5,398 nucleotides of DNA from Candidatus Thorarchaeota archaeon (GCA_030642465.1 DAOWNS010000138.1:1-5398), one strand, 5' to 3'. Shown: positions 1-5,398, numbered from the stretch's first letter. Notes: generated from the sequence alone by a model not told the origin. Made by a program: numbers and translations.

Positions 1-6
1 CTGAGA

Positions 7-66
7 TTTCCTATTAAGGTCGTAATGGAATGCTAGAACCATCCGCTAGGATGCGTGAATAGGAAA
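7..66. repeat. Inverted repeat with inner hairpin upstream of tRNA-Tyr
   Basis: A perfect 9-base inverted repeat (TTTCCTATT at 7-15, AATAGGAAA at 58-66) encloses a small hairpin of 5 bp with a 4-base loop (40-44 pairing with 49-53). The rest of bases 1-169 shows no gene I can support. The arrangement could be a structured transcript end, an operator or chance. No C/D-box pair was seen that would make it a snoRNA-like gene. Confidence 0.25.
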
Positions 67-136
67 CAGTTCGCCTTTTCATTATTCCAAGATTGATTCA
101 TTTTCAGCGAACACTTGTTAGGTCTGCTGAGCAATC

Positions 137-144
137 CTTTTATG
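137..144 (+). promoter_or_regulatory. Probable TATA box of tRNA-Tyr
   Basis: The T/A-rich octamer CTTTTATG lies about 26-33 bases before the first base of the tRNA, where archaeal TBP binds relative to the transcription start. The match is imperfect and no clear BRE purine stretch is seen, so the call rests mainly on position. Confidence 0.45.
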
Positions 145-169
145 GCAACTTTGGTTGAAATCGCTCCAC

Positions 170-246
170 CGGGACGTAGCTCAACCTGGCAGAGCAATGG
201 ACTGTAGATCCATGTGTTGCCGTTTCAAATCCGGCCGTCCCGACCA
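170..246 (+). tRNA. tRNA-Tyr (anticodon GTA), intronless, CCA encoded
   Basis: A full cloverleaf can be folded by hand. The acceptor stem has 7 perfect pairs (170-176 with 236-242), with A243 as discriminator and an encoded CCA at 244-246. The D stem is 179-182 with 192-195. The anticodon stem ATGGA/TCCAT is 197-201 with 209-213, and GTA at 204-206 reads Tyr codons. The T stem is 219-223 with 231-235. The first pair C170-G242 is the C1-G72 identity pair of archaeal and eukaryotic tRNA-Tyr. There is no intron after the anticodon. One oddity is that the last T-stem pair is T223 opposite C231, where nearly all tRNAs have G53-C61. This also breaks the internal B-box consensus and may weaken T-loop folding. 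The 3' half is partly duplicated at 895-938, and the antisense of the 3' end encodes the tail of the neighbouring protein. Confidence 0.93.
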
Positions 247-803
247 TTATCCGATCTTCTGTCTTCCTGCTTTCTCTGTTTACCAAATCTATTGATTACA
301 AATGGTTTCAAGATAGGTACAACTAGAATGGCCAAAAAGCCAAGGCCAGCGAGAGTGACCAAGTTTGCCAAACTCGTGACAACAACATCTACCGAAACTC
401 TGTCTGTACCCAAATAGAATAGCCTAACCATGAATCCAGTGACAAAGACAGGTATATAGCTCACATCTGCCCAACCAAATGTGAAGCTTACTTCACGTTG
501 TCCTTCAAGACGGATTGCCGCTTCAATGACTACTTTTGTGGGATATTGATAGAATACTAACGCCCATACACGACAATCATCAGGAGTCGCAGAACTGTCA
601 AATTCAACTATCACACTCACGGATTCACCATAGAACATTCTGAGAGGAATGTCAACACTCCCCGAACTGGAATCCCAAGGACCGATATCAAAAGTATGCT
701 GACTGCTCCATAGTGGAAATCGTATCGGTAGAAAATTCCCGCTGAGAAACAATAACATACCTACAACAAGAAGCCACTGCGGCCGTGACAGGCGTTTCAC
801 CAT
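225..803 (-). CDS. Membrane-anchored hypothetical protein with two end TM segments
   Basis: I do not recognise this 192-residue protein. It has a basic N-terminus, a hydrophobic segment at about residues 10-25 that could be a signal anchor, and a central part of about 115 residues rich in beta-prone and polar residues. A second hydrophobic stretch lies at about 144-165, followed by a strongly basic tail. This predicts a domain outside the cell held by membrane segments at both ends, with the tail in the cytoplasm. I chose ATG at 803, since the TTG just before it leaves even less room for the GGGAG motif at 807-811; that motif is only 3 bases from the ATG and would suit the next codon, GTG at 800. 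A TATA-like box lies about 30 bases upstream. The stop lies inside the T loop of tRNA-Tyr, so the last six or seven residues are antisense tRNA sequence. It lies between the two tRNA-Tyr 3' copies, so it may be cargo of an integrated element. Confidence 0.72.
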   Translation of the reverse strand: MVKRLSRPQWLLVVGMLLFLSGNFLPIRFPLWSSQHTFDIGPWDSSSGSVDIPLRMFYGESVSVIVEFDSSATPDDCRVWALVFYQYPTKVVIEAAIRLEGQREVSFTFGWADVSYIPVFVTGFMVRLFYLGTDRVSVDVVVTSLANLVTLAGLGFLAILVVPILKPFVINRFGKQRKQEDRRSDNGRDGRI

Positions 804-832
804 CAACTCCCAGTTATAGTATGAAATCTTCT

Positions 833-840
833 CTTATAAT
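833..840 (-). promoter_or_regulatory. Probable TATA box of the membrane-protein gene
   Basis: On the minus strand the octamer ATTATAAG lies about 30 bases before the ATG at 803. Archaeal spacing would place the transcript start near 808-812, giving a leader of only a few bases. A second A/T-rich stretch at 814-820 is too close to the start to serve. Confidence 0.5.
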
Positions 841-894
841 TCAACAGTCAGTCAATTCGATGTACCATCTCCGTGTCCTAGACCTCCAAAAAGA

Positions 895-938
895 TGTAGA
901 TCCATCGGTTGCCGGTTCAAATCCAGCTGTCCCGACCA
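895..938 (+). pseudogene. Detached 3' half of tRNA-Tyr (possible att site)
   Basis: These 44 bases match 203-246 of the intact tRNA-Tyr at 39 positions without gaps. The match begins exactly at the T before the GTA anticodon and runs through the CCA; similarity stops abruptly on the 5' side. No 5' half is found in the preceding 90 bases: no ATGGA partner for the anticodon stem, no D arm and no CGGGAC acceptor strand. It is therefore not a complete tRNA. The five differences lie in the variable loop, the T stem and the last acceptor pair. This copy keeps G53 (915) opposite C61 (923), which the full-length gene lacks, but has a C-A mismatch at 913/925. A duplicated tRNA 3' half is the usual scar of tyrosine-recombinase integration in archaea. 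Decay of a tandem tRNA duplicate is the alternative. Confidence 0.8.
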
Positions 939-954
939 CTATTTCGGTATCCTA

Positions 955-1491
955 CTAATCCAAGAATTCTGTCACATCATCGACAGATAATCTAGGTCTG
1001 GGTCCTAGATTCGCATCTGACCATCCCACAGTAATTGCTGCAAGTAGTTTCCAAGGTTTCTTGAAGTAGTCAACGATAGCTTCGGATGTATAGAGGACAT
1101 CCCCAATCCAGCAGGTTCCAAGCCCAAGTGCATGAGCTTTCAATAACAGATTTTGAATTGCCGCGGACACACCATGAATCTCAGTAGTCCATCCCAGCTT
1201 GTTCGTATTCCAAACCACAATGACCACTGGCGCTTTTTTCATCATTGTGCATGAGCCATATGAAGAACCCACATCAAAGGTTAGTTTGTCAAGTTCACTT
1301 CTGTACATATCTGTAAACTTGTTTTTAGATTCACCAGTAAGTACAGTGAACCTCCATTGCTGACCATTCTTAGCACTGGGCGCAAACGTTGCTGCTTCAA
1401 TGATCTCTCTGACTAAATCCCCTTTTACATCGTCTTTCTTGTATGTCCTAATACTTCGGCGCCCCTTGATAGCCTCATCAATGCTCATCAT
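955..1491 (-). CDS. Nitroreductase-family flavoprotein
   Basis: This 178-residue protein has the layout of the FMN-dependent nitroreductase fold. The N-terminal motif is AIKGRRSIRTY (residues 7-17), whose arginines and serine usually bind the FMN phosphate. APSAKNGQQW (37-46) also lines the flavin site. The dimer-helix motif GVSAAIQNLLLKAHALGLGTCWIG is at 107-130, and the C-terminal VGW..ANLGPRPR is at 155-167. Such enzymes are cytoplasmic homodimers that pass electrons from NAD(P)H to nitro compounds, quinones or other acceptors; the substrate cannot be told. I chose the ATG at 1491 because the family begins here and the longer upstream reading lies inside the preceding gene. That gene ends one base earlier (TAG at 1493-1495), and a GAAGGTG ribosome-binding sequence sits about ten bases before the ATG. 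The two are therefore probably co-transcribed and translationally coupled. Its stop lies 16 bases from the tRNA fragment. Confidence 0.92.
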   Translation of the reverse strand: MMSIDEAIKGRRSIRTYKKDDVKGDLVREIIEAATFAPSAKNGQQWRFTVLTGESKNKFTDMYRSELDKLTFDVGSSYGSCTMMKKAPVVIVVWNTNKLGWTTEIHGVSAAIQNLLLKAHALGLGTCWIGDVLYTSEAIVDYFKKPWKLLAAITVGWSDANLGPRPRLSVDDVTEFLD

Positions 1492-1492
1492 G

Positions 1493-2488
1493 CTATTCAA
1501 CACCTTCAGGAAGATGAACCAAGAAACTGCACTCCAAGTCACCTTTGAGTACTGACTTGACAACCTCCACTTTCAAGGGCTGATCCAAAGCTACCTCCCA
1601 AGGCTGCTTAGTGAAACCTGCACTACAATAGCAAAATGTGGGCGAAACCTCAACATCTCCCGCCTTGATAGATTCTCTAGCCCATGGACAGTGGCAGCAA
1701 TAGTATCGTTTCATCATCTCGTCAGTTTCTGCAAGATACTCTTTGGTCATATACGGAATCTTTGTGTGATAGATTTTGTTACCTTTTCGCACACCAGTCA
1801 GAATTTCCGGTCGGCTCTTAACGAAGTCAATCACCTCATCAGTAATCTCCTGATTGAAGAACGGCGTACCTTCGTCCCTATGTTTCTCCAACTGAGCGAT
1901 GGCTTTCGCTCTCCTTCTTTCTATGTATTCATCGATATTCTTAGCCCTAAGGTATTCATTTCTCTTCTCGAGATGGTACTCTTTCGGTATTCCATGAGCA
2001 ACTTCAGATAGGACCATCTTGCACGTTTCAGCGTCAACCACAGCTTCCAGCTTGTCCACTACAGTTTGTGTGATCTTGGGTTTCTGAGAGGGCGGCAAAC
2101 CCAGTGGCGGCAGTTCAATTCCACTGAAGACTTCATCCCGTTTCTCTTCGCCAGCAATATCACCCAGCTTTTGATAGAGCACGTCTATGACATCGCCTCC
2201 ATCAATCAACCCAAAAAACGACACGTAAATGTCATTATTCTTCACAAAGAGTCCGTACCTAGCCAACGCAACAAAGTTGTCGTATGTATTAGCTCCCTCC
2301 TTGATTAGCACGGTCGAGAATTTCGCCACATCTTCTGATGTCGCTGACTCGAGCGTCTTTGACTGGTCAAGACCCTTCAGGAAATCTTCGAACTTCTCTG
2401 CGATTGAAATTGACTGCATCAACTGTTCTTCAGAGCTTTTTCGTTCTTGTAGAAATTTGCGAAATCCTTCTTTGTCCAACTGATTCAC
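1493..2488 (-). CDS. Cys-rich hypothetical protein, possible metal site
   Basis: I cannot assign a named function to this 331-residue protein. The N-terminal 120 or so residues are helical; the start, with FRKFLQERKSSEEQ...AEKFEDFLKGL, recalls the SAM-like core-binding helices of tyrosine recombinases. The catalytic Arg, His-x-x-Arg and Tyr of that family are absent. The middle (about 185-215) is highly charged and probably helical. The C-terminal 70 residues hold cysteines at 264, 265, 267, 286, 288 and 320, in CCHCPWAR and CYCSAGF, followed by a VEVVKSVLKGDLECSF strand pattern. The clustered cysteines could bind zinc or an iron-sulphur cluster, or be redox active. The start is GTG; a TATA box about 25-32 bases upstream with no Shine-Dalgarno suggests a leaderless mRNA. 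It is the first gene of an operon with the nitroreductase, so a role in the same redox process is plausible but inferred. Confidence 0.85.
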   Translation of the reverse strand: MNQLDKEGFRKFLQERKSSEEQLMQSISIAEKFEDFLKGLDQSKTLESATSEDVAKFSTVLIKEGANTYDNFVALARYGLFVKNNDIYVSFFGLIDGGDVIDVLYQKLGDIAGEEKRDEVFSGIELPPLGLPPSQKPKITQTVVDKLEAVVDAETCKMVLSEVAHGIPKEYHLEKRNEYLRAKNIDEYIERRRAKAIAQLEKHRDEGTPFFNQEITDEVIDFVKSRPEILTGVRKGNKIYHTKIPYMTKEYLAETDEMMKRYYCCHCPWARESIKAGDVEVSPTFCYCSAGFTKQPWEVALDQPLKVEVVKSVLKGDLECSFLVHLPEGVE

Positions 2489-2512
2489 CTTTGAACTGGA
2501 CCTGCTGGCACC

Positions 2513-2520
2513 CTATTTAT
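2513..2520 (-). promoter_or_regulatory. TATA box of the Cys-rich protein/nitroreductase operon
   Basis: On the minus strand ATAAATAG lies 25-32 bases before the GTG at 2488 and is preceded by the purine-containing ATTAGG, a possible BRE. Archaeal spacing puts the transcript start within a few bases of the GTG. With no Shine-Dalgarno upstream of that codon, this supports leaderless translation and the GTG as the true start. Confidence 0.65.
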
Positions 2521-2660
2521 CCTAATGAAGACAAAGGTCATAGCAAGTCTGGATATGTCGGAACAAAGGATTCCAAGGAGAGATATCTACAGTATCCCTG
2601 CCAGTATTACTAGCAGTTTTAGTACTCAACTCGGACACGAAATAGTGGTGTAAAACCGAT

Positions 2661-2948
2661 TTGAGAGCGATAGAGAATAAGGTCAAGCAAGGTCTCTGCG
2701 AGAAGGGCATTCCATGTCAGTCGGTCTTCAGAATGCCAGACATGGAGGATTACAGAATCCTTCTCTCCTTCAATTCAAAGGACAGTCGACGCCTAACAAC
2801 CATGAGAGTGAAGAGGGCACTCAATTCTCTGGGTGTCGGGGAGTTCAAAGTGCCTACAGACTTTCAAAGACTGAGCGCGTCATTCCTGCATCTTGAGATT
2901 GCGCTTGGGGCACGTACAGAACGTACAATCACACCAACCGCACGCTAG
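2661..2948 (+). CDS. Small basic hypothetical protein
   Basis: This 95-residue reading frame starts with TTG. An in-frame stop at 2643-2645 and the lack of ATG or GTG before residue 25 leave TTG as the only start giving the full frame. GGTG at 2647-2650 is a fair ribosome-binding site about ten bases upstream. The protein looks real: codon use (AGA, GAG, AAG, ATC) matches its neighbours and it has an ordered pattern. A beta-like EDYRILLSFNSKD (29-41) is followed by a basic helix, SRRLTTMRVKRALNSLGVGEF (42-62), then another strand-like segment, SASFLHLEIALG. The size and basic helix would suit a small nucleic-acid or complex-binding protein; I considered the KEOPS subunit Pcc1 but the motifs do not line up. 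It lies 59 bases before the SDR gene on the same strand and may share its transcript. ATG at residue 25 is an alternative start. Confidence 0.55.
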   Translation: MRAIENKVKQGLCEKGIPCQSVFRMPDMEDYRILLSFNSKDSRRLTTMRVKRALNSLGVGEFKVPTDFQRLSASFLHLEIALGARTERTITPTAR

Positions 2949-2993
2949 ATGACTTCCGTAGCAGTGATATAGCACCTGTTTTCAGAATACATT

Positions 2994-2998
2994 GGTGA
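2994..2998 (+). promoter_or_regulatory. Shine-Dalgarno site of the SDR gene
   Basis: GGTGA lies 9 bases before the ATG at 3008 and pairs with the archaeal 16S 3' end. A TATA-like GATATAG at 2966-2972 would start transcription inside this site, so it is a poor candidate for a functional promoter. The gene is more likely read from a promoter further upstream, together with the small gene before it. Confidence 0.5.
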
Positions 2999-3007
2999 AG
3001 CAAAGTC

Positions 3008-3775
3008 ATGGATCTTGGATTGAAGAACAAGACCATTCTTGTAACCGCTGCTTCTCGTGGTCTTGGCTACGGGGCAGCTAAGGCACTTGTCGAAGAAGGT
3101 GCCAAAGTCATAATTTGTGGGCGATCCGAAGAATCTCTGAAGAATGCTATTGCATCATTGGGTCCCAATTCACAATACTTCGTGGCTGATGTTTCCAAAT
3201 CAAAAGATATCACAGAACTAATCGATCACGTGAAACAAGCCACTCAGAAGCTAGATGGCCTATTTGCAAACGCCGGCGGTCCTCCTCCTGGGACCTTCTC
3301 GGATCTATCTGATGAGCATTGGAAATCAGCATTCGAGCTCACGTTGATGAGCTCTGTTAGACTGACTCGGGAAGCTCTCCCACTCCTACGAAATTCGGAC
3401 TCACCATCCATTCTGTATAGCACCTCAATTTCAGTCAAGGAGCCTATTCAGAATCTACTACTCTCAAATGCAATGCGTCCTGCAGTTGTCGGCATGATGC
3501 GAACGATATCAGATGAAATCGGACCTGAGGGCATCCGTGTCAACGCAATCTGTCCAGGTTATGTCTACACCAAGCGTGTAGACGAGCTTCTGGCTAAGTC
3601 TAGGGAAGGAAGTTCTTCCGCCAAGGATGCAATAGAAGCAAGGATTCCTCTCAAACGGATGGGCACTCCGGAGGAATTCGGAGCAGTTTGTGCGTTTCTA
3701 CTCAGTCCAGTGGCAAGCTATGTGCATGGAGCGTTACTACTAGTCGATGGCGGACTCTATAGAGGCATGATGTAG
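3008..3775 (+). CDS. SDR-family oxidoreductase with atypical active site
   Basis: This 255-residue protein has the usual length of a classical short-chain dehydrogenase/reductase. The Rossmann cofactor loop is TAASRGLGYG (13-22), slightly off the TGxxxGxG consensus. Arg39 after the second strand (CGR) favours NADP(H). Asp61 (VADVS) and the NAGG motif at 88-91 are in place, and the C-terminal part has PLKRMGTPEEFG and the closing VDGG. The catalytic YxxxK is absent: 13 residues after Ser140, where Tyr is expected, lies Ser153 in LSNAMR, with Arg157 in place of Lys. This matches a known FabG-like SDR subgroup (STSVKxPIxNLxLSNxxR type) described as lacking a perfect catalytic tetrad. It may reduce an unknown carbonyl substrate by a changed mechanism. 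A name as 3-oxoacyl-ACP reductase would be unsafe. A good GGTGA site precedes the ATG. The stop lies 5 bases from that of the opposing HEAT gene. Confidence 0.93.
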   Translation: MDLGLKNKTILVTAASRGLGYGAAKALVEEGAKVIICGRSEESLKNAIASLGPNSQYFVADVSKSKDITELIDHVKQATQKLDGLFANAGGPPPGTFSDLSDEHWKSAFELTLMSSVRLTREALPLLRNSDSPSILYSTSISVKEPIQNLLLSNAMRPAVVGMMRTISDEIGPEGIRVNAICPGYVYTKRVDELLAKSREGSSSAKDAIEARIPLKRMGTPEEFGAVCAFLLSPVASYVHGALLLVDGGLYRGMM

Positions 3776-3780
3776 TTTGA

Positions 3781-4755
3781 TTACAGGCTGAGGCCAAAAT
3801 CTGTCGGGTCCCCTCGGCCAAGAATCAATAGAGCTTTCTTTGCGTAATTACAGACCTGCTCATCAGAATCATTTAGCAGTGTTTCTAAACTTGCAGCTGC
3901 TGGTGGGTAGGGTGATACACCCATAGCCCAAGCCGCGCTTCGTCTAACATCAGTTTCAGATGATGTCAGCAGCTCTGCAATTGCTCTAAGGATTATTTCG
4001 GACCGTTTCTCAACCAGCAGACGAATCATCCTAACTTGCTCATCTGGAACTGTGTTTCGCATTACGTCTGCTAGTCCCTGCAATGCATGCGAGTCATTCA
4101 TGTCTCTCAATCCTCGAATCGCCCAGTCGCGGACTAGTTCATCATCATCTTCCAGTGCAGCTAACAGACAATTCACAGAATCTGGAGACCCAATGGTACT
4201 AAGTGCCCATGCGCCCGATTGACGAATCTCAACCTCAGAATCGCCGAGAAGTGCACAGAGAGCTCCAATACTTTCACTATCTTCTATTTTCGTCAGACCA
4301 TATACTGCCTCCTTGCGGAGATTTACATCCTCTGACGAGTTTCTAGCCATGTGTCTTAGCACTCTACCATATCTCTTGGAATCAGTGCTTGCGAGAATAT
4401 GAACTGCCCATTTTCTCGCTTGGAATTCCCCATCCCTATCATTGAGAATCTGCAAGACCTGATCATTGAGTGAGTCCACTCTGGTCCTGTAGCCTGCCTG
4501 AAGCCCTTGCAAACGCACTTTTGGGTCTTGGTCAATAATAGCCAGCTCAACTACCATTGTGGCTAATTTATCATTCAATAGGTCAATCATATCGATTATT
4601 CGGTATCTTATGTTAGATGTAGTATCACCATTCTCAGCGAATACATCCGCAAGGAATTCTTCAAATTCCTCCGAGTGCAAATTCATGTACTCTGCAATCT
4701 CGCAACGCCTGGTTGGGTTGTAGTCATCCCCTAGATGTCTTAGCACTGCAATCAC
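3781..4755 (-). CDS. HEAT-repeat (PBS-lyase-like) protein
   Basis: The 324-residue product is built mostly of HEAT-like helical pairs. The conserved Arg of each repeat recurs at residues 50, 81, 114, 147, 178, 209, 242 and 271, spaced about 29-33, in the pattern VRxxAAWALGxIG typical of phycobilisome-lyase-type HEAT repeats. The best copies are at about 174-205 and 267-298. Acidic loops separate the repeats. Such solenoids act as protein-binding scaffolds in the cytoplasm; lyase activity is not implied, and no signal peptide or membrane segment is seen. The start is probably GTG at 4755, as the frame closes at 4785 and has no ATG or other common start between; GTG at 4746 is also possible. 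The gene lies 49 bases after the SIS-domain gene on the same strand and is probably in its operon, so the SIS enzyme is a possible partner. The convergent SDR gene ends 5 bases away. Confidence 0.88.
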   Translation of the reverse strand: MIAVLRHLGDDYNPTRRCEIAEYMNLHSEEFEEFLADVFAENGDTTSNIRYRIIDMIDLLNDKLATMVVELAIIDQDPKVRLQGLQAGYRTRVDSLNDQVLQILNDRDGEFQARKWAVHILASTDSKRYGRVLRHMARNSSEDVNLRKEAVYGLTKIEDSESIGALCALLGDSEVEIRQSGAWALSTIGSPDSVNCLLAALEDDDELVRDWAIRGLRDMNDSHALQGLADVMRNTVPDEQVRMIRLLVEKRSEIILRAIAELLTSSETDVRRSAAWAMGVSPYPPAAASLETLLNDSDEQVCNYAKKALLILGRGDPTDFGLSL

Positions 4756-4804
4756 AATCCTATCAGCAATGATGCGCTCTTGTTAGCTTTTTCCTCATGG
4801 CACG

Positions 4805-5398
4805 TTAGTATATCTTGAATGCAACTGCATGTGGCTGTTTCCACTGCGTCTTGTTTGGATCGAATTTCAAGACCGTATGATACGCTGCCATCTGGAAAGC
4901 AATAGCATTTGGTATAGTCTGTGCAAGTGATGTCCGTAGTTCCAGCTCATCACCAGCGTAGAGATGATATGTTTTCATTTTGAGGGTTTTCGTGAGGACG
5001 TTCATATATGATATGTCATCAGAAGTGACAGGGTTATCAGAAACTAACACTGCGCGATCATCGTCATTAATCGAGAGGGCATAGTGATGCTGAATCTCTT
5101 CCCGCCTGCCCAAGATACTCTTTACCAGAGAATACTCGTTGAACTTCATATGGCCAATCATCGCTGCAACGTAGTTCGGGCCTTCTGAGATCAAATAGAG
5201 GGGTTTTCCAACGTCTATCATCTCAAGAATGTCCTTTCCTTTCCTATCTGCCCAGACAACAAGCCTCTTGCCAAGTTTTTCCAATCGTGTTACATCATTG
5301 TTCAATTGCTCATCAGCCGCATTTGACAATCCTCCTGCTGCCTTGAGCAAATAGGCCATTGCGGTAGTTGTGGGCGATGATGGGCTGATGTTATACGA
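4805..5398 (-). CDS. SIS-domain sugar-phosphate isomerase/deglycase-like protein, C-terminal part
   Basis: The frame is open to the window edge, so the start lies beyond 5398; the ATG at 5359 is internal to the family and not the start. The 197 visible residues match the end of the first and all of the second SIS domain of GlmS-like proteins. Numbering from the Met at 5359, the sugar-phosphate loop is SEGPNY (58-63). Lys72, Glu75 and His91 have the same spacing as catalytic Lys485, Glu488 and His504 of E. coli GlmS. This suggests an enzyme of phosphorylated amino sugars or fructosamines rather than a dead homologue. The C-terminal tail is unusual: in the position of GlmS Lys603 my alignment gives His. 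Whether it is a full GlmS (with N-terminal glutaminase), an FrlB-like deglycase or an AgaS-like isomerase depends on sequence outside the window. It is followed by the HEAT-repeat gene, probably in one operon. Confidence 0.82.
   Translation of the reverse strand, partial: SYNISPSSPTTTAMAYLLKAAGGLSNAADEQLNNDVTRLEKLGKRLVVWADRKGKDILEMIDVGKPLYLISEGPNYVAAMIGHMKFNEYSLVKSILGRREEIQHHYALSINDDDRAVLVSDNPVTSDDISYMNVLTKTLKMKTYHLYAGDELELRTSLAQTIPNAIAFQMAAYHTVLKFDPNKTQWKQPHAVAFKIY

Noticed and set aside
1..36. Open frame to the left edge ending in TAG at 34-36, possibly the tail of a gene
   Set aside because: Only 11 codons are visible, with no recognisable motif, so coding cannot be supported.
895..938. 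Split (trans-spliced) tRNA 3' half
   Set aside because: A complete tRNA-Tyr lies nearby, and the sequence before the fragment shows no GC-rich leader that could pair with a separate 5' half. No 5' half is visible in the window.
1492..1563. Longer start for the nitroreductase at 1563
   Set aside because: The extra 24 residues lie inside the upstream gene in another frame and are not part of the family; the ATG at 1491 has a ribosome-binding site and coupled spacing.
1493..2488. The Cys-rich protein as the integrase responsible for the tRNA repeat
   Set aside because: Only the N-terminal helices recall a recombinase; the catalytic Arg, His-x-x-Arg and Tyr are missing, and the gene lies outside the repeat-bounded segment.
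1691..2613. Plus-strand open frames opposite the Cys-rich protein gene
   Set aside because: They are antisense shadows of a well-formed minus-strand gene, with no protein-like domain pattern.
2522..2710. Minus-strand frame of 62 residues
   Set aside because: It overlaps the promoter of the Cys-rich protein operon and the start of the 2661 gene, and has no family features.
2661..2948. Small protein as KEOPS subunit Pcc1
   Set aside because: Size and the phrase RALNS are suggestive, but the order of motifs and the C-terminal helix of Pcc1 do not fit.

Overview
The window looks archaeal. TATA-like boxes sit about 25-32 bases upstream of several starts, some mRNAs appear leaderless or nearly so, and the Shine-Dalgarno matches are of the GGTG type. 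The tRNA-Tyr begins with the C1-G72 pair typical of archaeal and eukaryotic tRNA-Tyr. Moderate GC and gene style would fit an Asgard (Thorarchaeia-like) genome, but the sequence alone does not prove that lineage.

Layout: bases 1-169 hold no gene I can support, only a small inverted repeat and the tRNA promoter. A full-length tRNA-Tyr (GTA) lies at 170-246. A minus-strand membrane-anchored protein gene (225-803) follows, and its last codons are read from the antisense of the tRNA 3' end. At 895-938 lies a second, diverged copy of only the 3' half of tRNA-Tyr, starting exactly in the anticodon loop. The two tRNA copies bracket the membrane-protein gene like attachment sites left by an element integrated into the tRNA gene, although no integrase is visible. 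Next is a minus-strand operon transcribed from about 2490: a Cys-rich protein of unknown function (GTG start, near-leaderless) followed one base later by a nitroreductase-family flavoprotein. On the plus strand come a small hypothetical protein (2661-2948, TTG start) and an SDR-family oxidoreductase with an atypical active site (3008-3775). The SDR gene meets, tail to tail with 5 bases between, a minus-strand pair: a HEAT-repeat protein (3781-4755) and, upstream of it, the C-terminal part of a SIS-domain sugar-phosphate isomerase/deglycase-like protein that runs off the right edge.

Most genes are ordinary archaeal housekeeping or accessory genes, and I see no obvious defence system. The most interesting signal is the tRNA-Tyr 3'-half duplication. 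The full-length tRNA copy has lost the near-invariant G53-C61 pair, while the detached half keeps it, which would fit replacement of the 3' half by an incoming element.
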